Of a DNA stretch of 24,216 nt, positions 15,901-22,709 are shown piece after piece (the first letter of the stretch is position 1; every line of letters begins with the position of its first letter). The DNA comes from a virus. Position numbers and translations under genes: made by a program. The stretch lies in IMG/VR virus record IMGVR_UViG_3300025666_000043, positions 1 to 24,216 of that record; one strand, 5' to 3'. Under the pieces are notes generated by a model. It saw only the letters and a program-made list of their open reading frames with translations, had not been told where the DNA came from and did no database searches.

Positions 15901-17064
15901 GCTTATAATGTAATAATAAATGCTCCTTTTACTGCCGCTGGGCCTTCTACTGGTGGTGGCGCATGTTTTTATAGTGTGGATGAGATAACCGTTGAGCAAA
16001 ACCAGGTCGGTATAACAACGCCTGCTATCATAAAGATAAACCATCCCCAGACACGTAATAGTTATTATAACGCCTATGCTTTTGGAAATGGCTTGGAGTC
16101 AAATCGTATACGTGATGATTTTAATGAAACTATGCTTGAGCAGTCGATACGTGCCTCGGTAATTATTGACGGGTACAAGGAGGAGAGAAAAGAAGCCTCT
16201 ATTTGTTACAGTGGTGTATATAGGAATAATTCATCTATTAATAGATTAAATGAGTTTAACTTATCTATAGGCAACTACAAAAATCTTGATGTAGAATTTG
16301 GTAGCATTCAAAAAATGCATGCCAGAGATACGGATTTAGTAGTGCTTCAGGAGGATAAAATTAGCAATGTATTAAATCAGAAAAACATACTAAAGGATGC
16401 TGCTGGTGGTGGTCAGGTATCTAGTGTAAATGCAGTATTAGGAACCCAAGTCCCTTTCCCTGGAGAATATGGAATATCTACAAACCCAGAGTCGTTTGCA
16501 GAGTGGGGAGGCAATATGTTTTTCACAGATGAAAGAAGAGGAAGCGTTATAAAGATTGAGAATGGACAAATAGGTGACATCTCAGAGTTGTGGATGAAAG
16601 ATCATTTTCGAGATTTATTTAGCAGTGCTCCGAAAACACAAAAACTTGGAGTGTACGATCCTTATAAGCAACAATATATAATAGCGTCAAACAATAACCC
16701 TTCTTTAGCGTGTAGATTATCACTAAGGGAAAATTATGCTAATTACCCTTCAGAAACTTCTGGTGGGATATATGTAAACAACAACAAGCCCGACATAATA
16801 GTGCTTAGTAACACATCTTGGACAGTTTCTATTGTTTACTCAGGGGGGTCTGATTGGGTGACAGGGTATCCTTCATCTGGTTTTGGTGATGAAAGTATAT
16901 ATTTAGGAATAGCAGACAACATTAGTAATTTTTCAAGAACAGCCATAATTAAATTTACATATTGTGACACATCCTATGTTGAATTTACTATTACACAGGC
17001 AGTAGGAAACTCGCTGACGGTTACACCTTTATTATCATATAACGGTAATTTTAAAAAATTTTAA
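12994..17064 (+). CDS. Large tail nozzle/hub-like protein with C-terminal BACON domain
   Basis: A 1356-residue tail protein. Its start, GVMNKDVDERLLADGQYRDA (about 11-30) and then SEGSDAGTVRNIAGN, resembles the opening of tail stabilisation or nozzle proteins of marine and crAss-like phages. It follows the same logic as the start of T7 gp12 (loss of wild sequence around a list of positions, then a 'reference' name). The middle is mainly beta, probably propeller-like, with repeated IYWFVTSDN and FLYWTDDLNPPRKINI-type strands. Residues 1265-1336 form a BACON domain: SNTSWTVSIVYSGGSDWV, PSSGFGD, RTAIIKFTY and the closing FTITQA. BACON domains are common in Bacteroidota glycan-related proteins and occur in crAss-like phages. 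The position before the fibre gene suits a tail hub with a surface-binding domain. Confidence 0.82.
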   Translation: MAKLSRNFLKGVMNKDVDERLLADGQYRDALNIDAITSEGSDAGTVRNIAGNREVADLGNAAGEPAVNARTIGAVTSDIDNIIYWFVTSDNYDGIYEYNETTGDSNRILQSSTGQLNFSKDYIITGLNYIDGFLYWTDDLNPPRKINISTVREWTVSDPRIDDYISVIVAPPLRAPSIEMLLPSDESTNMEDKFLQFATRYKYSDDQYSALSPFSPTAFIPGDYVFNFASGNNEAMVNTKNKVNITFETGGRFVEEVHLFFRDSTSLNVKRIEKFNKETLGINNNTSYQFIFKNSKEYSVLADSQVTRLYDNVPLKAKAQDVVGRRLAYGNYVQGFDITDCSGVDVGIDYTVDYVSEEVANGTPIQTFRSDRDYEIGIVYCDDYGRTTTVLTTPIVNGEDNNNNIYIPPTASDTGNSLVVKIKHKAPCFATNYRLVLKESKRNYYNVFPVLYYADGTYRYFLINKSDIDKFSIGEYLIFKSNASGVTYSNKKYKILDVESKPTNFLGGSQVSGIYFKINDDDNDFSPSALTTYYSLGKGSAGAFKNPDNIFDDIYCYRDTRAAINPGTEFKMIEPPIFYGQGLDGLSISMVTAIDSSGSATGGYDYFDTFEARDMRVEIQIETSTTFKYRIHQDVGPFAAFNPGWIGNPIPISTIPQGLAISINSNQTGIPFNIVFSQSSGYTVGDRWIINCRGEEIDLSYAVTQSNPGLNWIEGLGYHSGVAISNLGDIQIQTGAIVTITIAATNVGGVSGQAQVFPPSSRAYENIEEWFYEEGASGTIINYEGASPSNTGSSRMYFRRGSNYEQKYASPNPGYLADSITQRGMDEQVRMMITGQGITQYNTCTNAHIQVAWRVDQLDNSLLAETEPKSIDTEIFHELGRTMPIIGNDHQVMWRYLDYTSASGVWGNETWYASLPSNQTNIGMLSPSGDPSVTDMPHTYIAGDIIYVNNDSTILGPPTGEYEVLYVPNAYNVIINAPFTAAGPSTGGGACFYSVDEITVEQNQVGITTPAIIKINHPQTRNSYYNAYAFGNGLESNRIRDDFNETMLEQSIRASVIIDGYKEERKEASICYSGVYRNNSSINRLNEFNLSIGNYKNLDVEFGSIQKMHARDTDLVVLQEDKISNVLNQKNILKDAAGGGQVSSVNAVLGTQVPFPGEYGISTNPESFAEWGGNMFFTDERRGSVIKIENGQIGDISELWMKDHFRDLFSSAPKTQKLGVYDPYKQQYIIASNNNPSLACRLSLRENYANYPSETSGGIYVNNNKPDIIVLSNTSWTVSIVYSGGSDWVTGYPSSGFGDESIYLGIADNISNFSRTAIIKFTYCDTSYVEFTITQAVGNSLTVTPLLSYNGNFKKF
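16786..17001 (+). other. BACON domain coding segment
   Basis: This segment encodes residues 1265-1336 of the nozzle-like protein. The BACON pattern is clear: Trp in TSWTV, a second Trp in SDWV, PSSG..GD, an N.S..SRTA strand and the final ITQ. In Bacteroidota this fold is linked to carbohydrate- or mucin-related proteins, and a direct glycan-binding role is often assumed but not proven for all members. Its placement at the C-terminal end, with a linker of about 15 residues before it, suggests an added, exposed domain. Confidence 0.82.
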
Positions 17065-17067
17065 TAA

Positions 17068-19950
17068 ATGGCTAAAACGGCAACATATAAATATAGTTAC
17101 ACTGGAAGTGTAGATTATTCTTTCTCAAATGTAGTTATGAGTGATAAAAATAAACTATTATCTAATAACAAGCTGAGGGGACTAGAAGGAATAGACGCTA
17201 TACCTTATGATGGATCTACCGTAACCATGACTGCTAATGCTAATGCAGTCAGTGGGCAAAAAGATTTTGAGCCAAGTGCTAACAATAAGATGTATTGGCT
17301 TATTACAAATGATATTTATTCTGACAGCGATTATGACACTTTTATATCCCTAGCCACAGAGGTACTACCTGTATTCGATGCAGTTGCAAATGAGTTCGTT
17401 GGTCAATTCGTGTTTACTAATCCCAATAATTTCAAGGAGTTGTATATGATATGGGACTACAGAGACAACTTAGGCACAGGGGCAGCGTCTCATGATGGTT
17501 CAGACTTTGTTAAATATTTGGATGTAGAATATGGATCTGATATAGGGAGAGCTGGTGTTGGATATGAGATTACAGATGTGCCTGTACGGATAAAGGTGCA
17601 ATGGAAAGATGTTGTCGTTGCTGATACGGGGTATGTTGGTCTAAACTCACTGGCTAACTACAACGATTTAATAGCGGCAGGTGTTGTTGATGACGATATA
17701 AACCTATCTTTACCTTATGATGGCACTGTAAATAACGGAACGGGGAGTATTTATTTTAACAAGTATACTACTGACTCAGCAGCTATTATAAAAATAGAGA
17801 CACCTTTATCTACAGCGTCTATAAAGATTGAGACAGTAGTACCTTCATTAAATTCATTTTACATTGAAACAGTTGGAGGAACTTTAGCTGACGTTTGTAA
17901 TCAGTGTCCTACAACTCAGTATTACCATAATGGTAGTTTACCTGAGCCAGTAATCGGAGACATTATATTCACAAACTCAGACGGGTCTACAGCTTTTGTA
18001 GGGAGGAATGGGTATCACTTAATGGACTCTGTCGCTTGTGCTGGCGCACCTATATCTGATGGTATGTGGTTGCTTATAGATGAAAATGGCCGTGTATTAC
18101 AGTCTGACACATGTAATTGTCAGGTATTCGCACCACCTGTTATTACCCCTGTTGATTATGAATTTAAAGTCAATGATGTTGTTGACATTACACCAAAGAC
18201 ATCAGGGACACCTACATCTTGGGAAATTGTTACAACTTGTAAGGAGTATACGATAGCTGATACACTTGAGGGTTTAATGTATACATATACAGACTGTAAA
18301 GATTCGCCAAAAACAGGTATAGTTGGATCACTATTGTCTAATACTGTGATATCGTCAACTTTACCAGTAATCACTTCAGGAACAGGAACTGTGACGCTTA
18401 TAGGTACAACTGATCAAGGAGACTTGCCTAATGGATTAAAATTTTCAAAGAGCTCTGGGGCATTTACAGGACTACCTACAAGCACAGGTGTATATGATAT
18501 TGTCTTAAGAGCTACAAATTGTTTTGGCACTAGCAATGAGGTTACGATTGGTGTATCAGTAGTCATGGATGTATTATTAAAACCGTTTGCTATTGACTCA
18601 GGAGAGCCAAAAAATACAGGTGATGCTGCATGTGCCTTGAATGCATTCTCATGTGAAATAATGTATCATAATGGAAAAGGTTTGATCCCTGTATTGAATG
18701 ATGTTATATTTACGAAATCAGGAGGTACTGGGCGATTAATGGGTGGTGACATGTGGTTTTTCATAGCTAACTCTACTTATAGCATTAAGATAGACGCAAT
18801 AGGTACGGTAATAGAGATAAGTGAATGCCCTGTGTCAACTACAACTACAACTACAACTACTTCAACTACTACAACTACTACCTTGCCTGTTGGAGACTAC
18901 TTCACTGCTACATTGTGTTCAGATGGAACAACAACGGCAGTCATATTTGATTCAACAGCATCAGGCCTTGTCGCTACGAATATAGTAAAGGCAACGGACG
19001 GTAACTGCTGGACGGTAACTGCTGCAACAACGGCATCTTATCCGTATACAGCTATAACAAACCCAGCAACGACTTATGCTAGTTGTGATATTTGTTTAGG
19101 AGTAACAACAACTACGTCCACGACAACCACAACAACAGCTAGGGTTATCACTGCGTTTGACTTAAACCCTTCTATTTACACAGATTCTGGGGATGCGTGT
19201 ACTCATGGCGGTGGCCCTTATACAGCTTATTACCATGACGGTTCTTTGGCAAAGCCAGTGGTAAATGATTTCATATTCACAGACGCATCAGGGCTACTTC
19301 CTTTTGATGGGGCTAGTGGATTTTATTACATGCCTAATTCTGGTGACTGGGTTATACAAGTTTCTGCTACAGGGCAGGTGTTATACGCTTCAGCTTGTGC
19401 AGGTATTACAACGACAACAACGACAACTACTATCGCTGTTACCTATTATGACGTTGAGAGATGTGACAATGCAGCTACTGCTGTTATTGATAGTACTGGG
19501 CCCGTTATATCAAATGGCACGGTAGTAAAAGCAGATGACGGAGTTTGTTATAATATTTTAAACATCTCAGTTTCTGTAACGGCCATAGCTTCGGTCTTGT
19601 TTACGTATACAAACTGCGATGATTGTATTGGAGTTACGACTACAACGTCAACAACGACAACAACTACAACTACAACAACTACAACTACAACAACAACTAC
19701 AATCCCCCCATTAACAAGGTTAGTTATGAATTTCGCAGCAACTCAGGTGGGGGCATGTACAGGCTTGGCAATTCAGGTGTGGGCTGATGGGCCTATAGGG
19801 GGGCCTACTGGTTTCATATACACAACAGAGGATGGAACCATAGAGGCAGCTTCAGGGTATTACAAATCTTTTTATGGGTCAACAGTTTATGAGTACGTTA
19901 GAAAACAACCAATAACGGGCTGGCAAGCTGGATCATATGAATGTCTATGA
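17068..19950 (+). CDS. Modular tail fibre/adhesin with polythreonine linkers
   Basis: A 960-residue protein starting 3 bases after the nozzle gene. Residues 1-263 are a beta-rich N-terminal part, probably for attachment to the tail. Module A1 spans 264-351. Residues 352-499 look like a He_PIG immunoglobulin-type domain (SGTPTSWEIV, then LPNGLKFS, FTGLPTSTGVYDIVLRATN) with a Cys-containing insert at about 389-447. Then comes A2 (507-589), Thr tract, B1 (611-679), Thr tract, A3 (697-780), Thr tract, B2 (791-856), a 22-codon Thr tract and a diverged A4 (882-960). A modules share Y[YM]H[DN]G, [DN].IFT, G..[YF] and a final Cys; B modules share Cys, GxC and CxxC. The role in host binding is inferred from position and modularity. 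Confidence 0.8.
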   Translation: MAKTATYKYSYTGSVDYSFSNVVMSDKNKLLSNNKLRGLEGIDAIPYDGSTVTMTANANAVSGQKDFEPSANNKMYWLITNDIYSDSDYDTFISLATEVLPVFDAVANEFVGQFVFTNPNNFKELYMIWDYRDNLGTGAASHDGSDFVKYLDVEYGSDIGRAGVGYEITDVPVRIKVQWKDVVVADTGYVGLNSLANYNDLIAAGVVDDDINLSLPYDGTVNNGTGSIYFNKYTTDSAAIIKIETPLSTASIKIETVVPSLNSFYIETVGGTLADVCNQCPTTQYYHNGSLPEPVIGDIIFTNSDGSTAFVGRNGYHLMDSVACAGAPISDGMWLLIDENGRVLQSDTCNCQVFAPPVITPVDYEFKVNDVVDITPKTSGTPTSWEIVTTCKEYTIADTLEGLMYTYTDCKDSPKTGIVGSLLSNTVISSTLPVITSGTGTVTLIGTTDQGDLPNGLKFSKSSGAFTGLPTSTGVYDIVLRATNCFGTSNEVTIGVSVVMDVLLKPFAIDSGEPKNTGDAACALNAFSCEIMYHNGKGLIPVLNDVIFTKSGGTGRLMGGDMWFFIANSTYSIKIDAIGTVIEISECPVSTTTTTTTTSTTTTTTLPVGDYFTATLCSDGTTTAVIFDSTASGLVATNIVKATDGNCWTVTAATTASYPYTAITNPATTYASCDICLGVTTTTSTTTTTTARVITAFDLNPSIYTDSGDACTHGGGPYTAYYHDGSLAKPVVNDFIFTDASGLLPFDGASGFYYMPNSGDWVIQVSATGQVLYASACAGITTTTTTTTIAVTYYDVERCDNAATAVIDSTGPVISNGTVVKADDGVCYNILNISVSVTAIASVLFTYTNCDDCIGVTTTTSTTTTTTTTTTTTTTTTTIPPLTRLVMNFAATQVGACTGLAIQVWADGPIGGPTGFIYTTEDGTIEAASGYYKSFYGSTVYEYVRKQPITGWQAGSYECL
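18838..18882 (+). repeat. Threonine-codon tract 1 in fibre gene
   Basis: Fifteen codons, 14 Thr (mostly ACA and ACT) and one Ser, encoding residues 591-605 between modules A2 and B1. The + strand lacks G here. Confidence 0.95.
19105..19137 (+). repeat. Threonine-codon tract 2 in fibre gene
   Basis: Eleven codons, ten Thr and one Ser at the fifth place, encoding residues 680-690 between B1 and A3. The codons mix ACA, ACT, ACG and ACC. Confidence 0.93.
19408..19431 (+). repeat. Threonine-codon tract 3 in fibre gene
   Basis: Eight consecutive Thr codons encoding residues 781-788 between A3 and B2. It is the shortest of the four tracts. Confidence 0.92.
19636..19701 (+). repeat. Threonine-codon tract 4 in fibre gene
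   Basis: Twenty-two codons, 21 Thr and one Ser at the fifth place, encoding residues 857-878 between B2 and the C-terminal A4 module. The later part alternates ACA and ACT and is the most repetitive DNA of the window. Slippage by whole codons would change linker length and keep the frame. Confidence 0.96.
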
Positions 19951-20876
19951 AAAAATTAAGGTTAATATCAGCACAACCTGCCACTGATTATTACGCATGG
20001 CAGGTAGAGGTTTATTTACATAACTTTCTTGACCTTGGATACAACGGTAATTACATTGACGTGCTTGGTGCTTTTAGTGATGAAGGTATACCCCAGTCTT
20101 GGTTACTACTACAGCAGAAGTTTCCTTTTGTGCGTTTCTTTTTTTATAGAGATGACATGAAGGTAAGGAATTACCAGCCAGCAATTCAGGCAAACATCAT
20201 GAAGAAACATTTTCACTCTCATCCTGAGTTAAAAGATGAGGCAATATTTTTTCATGACAGCGATTTTATATTTACAAAGTATTTTGATTTCGATAAATTC
20301 TTAGGTGATGATATATGGTATTTCTCAGACACGATCTCTTATGTTGGGGGTGAATATATAGAGAGCAAAGGAGAGGGTCTACTGGAGGGAATGTGTTCGG
20401 TGGTAGGTTTGTGTGCCTGTAAGGTAAGATCATCACAGGAGCACTCCGGGGGTGCTCAAAAGCTAATGAAAAATCTAACTCCTGAGTATTGGGAAGAGGT
20501 GGAGAACGATTCTATAAATCTATATAATTGGCTACTACAAAAGAAAGATAATTATGGAGACGCTGAAGTGAATGACATTCAAATATGGACAGCTAGTATG
20601 TGGTCTGAACTATGGAACGCATGGAAGCATGGTCATGAGGTAAGAGTCCCAGTTGAGTTTAATTTCTGTTGGGCTACATGTCCAATTGAAAAGTGGGATT
20701 TATTAAGCTTTTTCCATAACGCAGGAGTAGTAAACGAGAAGACAGGTTTATTTTTCAAGGCTGGTTATATCAATAAACTTCCATACGAAACAGATATAGA
20801 CGTTAATAAAAAACACTGCTCGTATAATTATTATAAGGCTGTACTCGATACAGGTAAAAAAACAGTATTAATTTAG
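19947..20876 (+). CDS. Glycosyltransferase-like protein (GT-A type)
   Basis: A protein of 309 residues from the ATG at 19947, which overlaps the fibre stop as ATGA; an ATG at 19941 would add two residues. Numbering from 19941, residues 100-112 read EAIFFHDSDFIFT. This is a hydrophobic strand ending in Asp106-Ser-Asp108, the DxD metal and nucleotide-sugar motif of GT-A enzymes. Further pieces are FVRFFFYRDD (63-72), WYFSDTISYV (126-135), HSGGAQKLMKN (168-178) and a late His259 in FHNAGV. There is no signal peptide or membrane segment, so it acts in the cytoplasm. I recall related proteins near tail genes of marine phages. The sugar and acceptor are unknown; the overlap with the Thr-rich fibre suggests the fibre as a possible acceptor. 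Confidence 0.68.
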   Translation: MKKLRLISAQPATDYYAWQVEVYLHNFLDLGYNGNYIDVLGAFSDEGIPQSWLLLQQKFPFVRFFFYRDDMKVRNYQPAIQANIMKKHFHSHPELKDEAIFFHDSDFIFTKYFDFDKFLGDDIWYFSDTISYVGGEYIESKGEGLLEGMCSVVGLCACKVRSSQEHSGGAQKLMKNLTPEYWEEVENDSINLYNWLLQKKDNYGDAEVNDIQIWTASMWSELWNAWKHGHEVRVPVEFNFCWATCPIEKWDLLSFFHNAGVVNEKTGLFFKAGYINKLPYETDIDVNKKHCSYNYYKAVLDTGKKTVLI

Positions 20877-20884
20877 TAACTTTA
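20877..20884 (+). promoter_or_regulatory. Candidate variant -7 box (TAACTTTA)
   Basis: TAACTTTA differs from TAnnTTTG only in the last base and fills most of the 12-base gap between two genes. It lies 4 bases before the ATG at 20889. A promoter here would give a leaderless or nearly leaderless mRNA. The upstream bases carry no clear -33 element. Support is weak. Confidence 0.28.
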
Positions 20885-20888
20885 CATT

Positions 20889-21653
20889 ATGGGAATTGAA
20901 ACAGTAAGTTTTTCGCCAAGAGCTAAAGGATGGAATACTTTTCATTCATTCGTGCCTGACTGGATGATAAACATGAATAGCTCATTATATACATGGAATA
21001 ATGGAGACCTGTATCTACATTATACAAAAGACCTAGCCTCAAATAATATTTATAACAGATATTATGGTGTTTCTTATCCCTCTACTATAACAACTGTTTT
21101 TAATAAAAATTCAACCGATGCAAAGGTTTTTAAAACAATATGTTTAGAGAGCAACAGGGCCTGGAAGGCAGAGCTTACTACTGATTTATCTACAGGTATA
21201 ATTGAGCAGGATTATTTTATAGAGAAAGAGGGAGATTTTTATGGCTATATAAGAAGACCAGAAGGTGATTTAGATGTAGAGATGCTATCAACACAAGGAA
21301 TAGGAGAGCTAACATCTATAGCGTCACTTACACTAACATTTAATTTTGATTTTGATACTGTTGGGGAGGGGGATGCATTATATATTGTAGGTATTCCTAC
21401 AGGATCATTTGCTAATCAGTTTACTTTTATAGGTAATGTAACAACATATACTAGCAATACAATAACTGTAGACGCTATAACAAACGCACCTGTACCTACG
21501 GATTTTATTGTAACAGCTAAGAGCAGTGTTGCTGAGTCATATGCCCCTAGAGGTTATTATATGGAGGTTAAATTAACAGACACACCAGCTTTTAATGCAA
21601 AAAGTGTAGAATTGTTCTCAATTTCTTCAGAAGTATTTAAAAGTTCACCTTAA
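20889..21653 (+). CDS. Virion structural protein of unknown role
   Basis: A 254-residue protein. The start (VSFSPRAKGWNTFHSFVPDW) leads into NSSLYTWNNGDLYLHYT, a block of short strands, then VFNKNSTDAKVFKTICLES and IEKEGDFYGYIRR (about 109-121). The second half (about 150-250) is a beta-sandwich-like unit with VGEGDALYIVG and GYYMEVKLTD. I recall this W.SF.P / NGDLY.H / FIEKEG..Y.YI arrangement from structural proteins of large marine phages, where it may be part of a longer protein. It has no catalytic motif I can see. It lies between the GT-like and GNAT-like genes, so it belongs to the tail region. The N-terminus looks conserved, which supports the start chosen. Confidence 0.62.
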   Translation: MGIETVSFSPRAKGWNTFHSFVPDWMINMNSSLYTWNNGDLYLHYTKDLASNNIYNRYYGVSYPSTITTVFNKNSTDAKVFKTICLESNRAWKAELTTDLSTGIIEQDYFIEKEGDFYGYIRRPEGDLDVEMLSTQGIGELTSIASLTLTFNFDFDTVGEGDALYIVGIPTGSFANQFTFIGNVTTYTSNTITVDAITNAPVPTDFIVTAKSSVAESYAPRGYYMEVKLTDTPAFNAKSVELFSISSEVFKSSP

Positions 21654-21658
21654 TTTGT

Positions 21659-21666
21659 TATCTTTG
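21659..21666 (+). promoter_or_regulatory. Candidate Bacteroidota promoter -7 box (TATCTTTG)
   Basis: TATCTTTG is identical to the box at 11405-11412 and lies in the 20-base gap before the GNAT gene, 7 bases upstream of its ATG. Transcription would begin at or next to the ATG (21674). No TTG is found 17-23 bases upstream. An in-frame ATG at 21692 could serve if the mRNA starts slightly later. Confidence 0.5.
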
Positions 21667-21673
21667 TGGGTAT

Positions 21674-22087
21674 ATGGGCTTTGATGTTAGAATGATAATT
21701 GATGGTGACTATGAGAATATTCTCTGTAAATGGTGGAAAACATGGAGATGGACACCGCCCGTAAAAGATTTGCTTCCTGAAAATGGAAATGGAGGCATAA
21801 TGGTATCTAAAGATGGGGTTGATATTTGTGCTGGGTTTTTATTTTTAACAAACTCAAAGACAGCATGGAGCGAATACATAATCTCCAACTTTGAGTACAG
21901 AGACGAAGACAGGAGTGAAGCTATTGAATTTTTAATAAACACATTATCGTATATGGCAAAAGACAGGGGTTACACTTATGTTTATGTTTCGTTAAAGAAT
22001 AATCCGTTAATTGATAGGTATACTAATTGTGGATATGTAAAGGGTAGTACAGGTTGTACCGAAATGATTAAAATATTAAATAATTGA
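21674..22087 (+). CDS. GNAT-like N-acetyltransferase
   Basis: A 137-residue protein with the layout of a GNAT acetyltransferase, which moves an acetyl group from acetyl-CoA to an amine. An N-terminal strand and helix (VRMIIDGDYENILCKWWKTW) are followed by strands GGIMVSKDG and ICAGFLFLTNS, then SEYIISNFEYRDEDR, where acetyl-CoA usually binds after the fourth strand. A helix (EAIEFLINTLSYMAKDRG) and YVYVSLKNNPLIDRY.NCGY complete it, the latter the typical GNAT end. The classic Q/RxxGxG/A is not clear: the loop reads EYRDEDRSEA. The substrate is unknown. A second ATG (21692) would remove six residues. Confidence 0.66.
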   Translation: MGFDVRMIIDGDYENILCKWWKTWRWTPPVKDLLPENGNGGIMVSKDGVDICAGFLFLTNSKTAWSEYIISNFEYRDEDRSEAIEFLINTLSYMAKDRGYTYVYVSLKNNPLIDRYTNCGYVKGSTGCTEMIKILNN

Positions 22088-22091
22088 AAAT

Positions 22092-22667
22092 ATGGCATAT
22101 GGGACAGCAGTAGCAGCAATCGTTGGCGGAGCATCAGCTATCATTCAAGGACAAGACGCTAAGAAAGATCAAAAAGCAGCTGAGGCCGCATCAGCAGAAG
22201 CAGTTCAAGGTATACTGAATATAGAAGAGGAAAACGCATTCAAAGCACTTGAAGCGGTAAAAGCTCCAAATATTGAGACGATAGCATCAGACAGACAACA
22301 GCAGATCACAGCAGAAGGTGCAGAGCTACTTGCAGATCGTGGACAAGATGGGGCTGCAGGGGTGACTGAATTAGTGAAAGATGCTAGGGCTACTACTCTA
22401 GATACTGCTGAAAAACAAGCAGCCGCTAAGTATAAACATGAGATGGATGTTGCTGAATCTATAGCGACAGAAGAGGCCAGAATAAGCGAAGATGCTGCAT
22501 TGCGTGAAGCAGGTGTTTACGAAGAACAAGCAGTAGGAGCAGGGTTGGCTGCAGCTGATGCTAAGAAAGCAAAAACAGTTGCCGACAATGCTCTCTTCGC
22601 TAGCGCAGGTAGTTTAGCTGGTGGATTCGAGAATTTATTAGGTGACGGAGGTGATGATATGGTATGA
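22092..22667 (+). CDS. Ala-rich internal virion / ejection-type protein
   Basis: A 191-residue protein, very rich in Ala, Glu, Lys and Gln. It starts with a hydrophobic Ala/Gly segment (about 2-20, AYGTAVAAIVGGASAIIQG) and continues as one long helical, coiled-coil-like stretch to about residue 165, ending in a short Gly-rich hydrophobic part (SAGSLAGGFENLLG). A hydrophobic start with a long Ala-rich helix resembles podovirus internal virion proteins such as T7 gp14, which enter the cell envelope during DNA ejection. The place before two more late genes in the same order agrees. The resemblance is in form only. Confidence 0.6.
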   Translation: MAYGTAVAAIVGGASAIIQGQDAKKDQKAAEAASAEAVQGILNIEEENAFKALEAVKAPNIETIASDRQQQITAEGAELLADRGQDGAAGVTELVKDARATTLDTAEKQAAAKYKHEMDVAESIATEEARISEDAALREAGVYEEQAVGAGLAAADAKKAKTVADNALFASAGSLAGGFENLLGDGGDDMV

Positions 22668-22709
22668 GATTCAGAAACATCGAGTTGGCGGACATAAAAC
22701 GATAAAAAA

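Noticed and set aside
19265-19525. Leu/Gln-rich frame of 86 codons within the fibre gene
   Set aside because: It is the +1-type reading of a repetitive Thr-rich region; Gln and Leu runs arise from shifted ACA/ACT triplets. No start context supports it.
18838-19701. CRISPR-like or other spaced repeats
   Set aside because: The repeated DNA consists only of Thr codons inside one long reading frame, with differing lengths and no constant repeat-spacer pattern.
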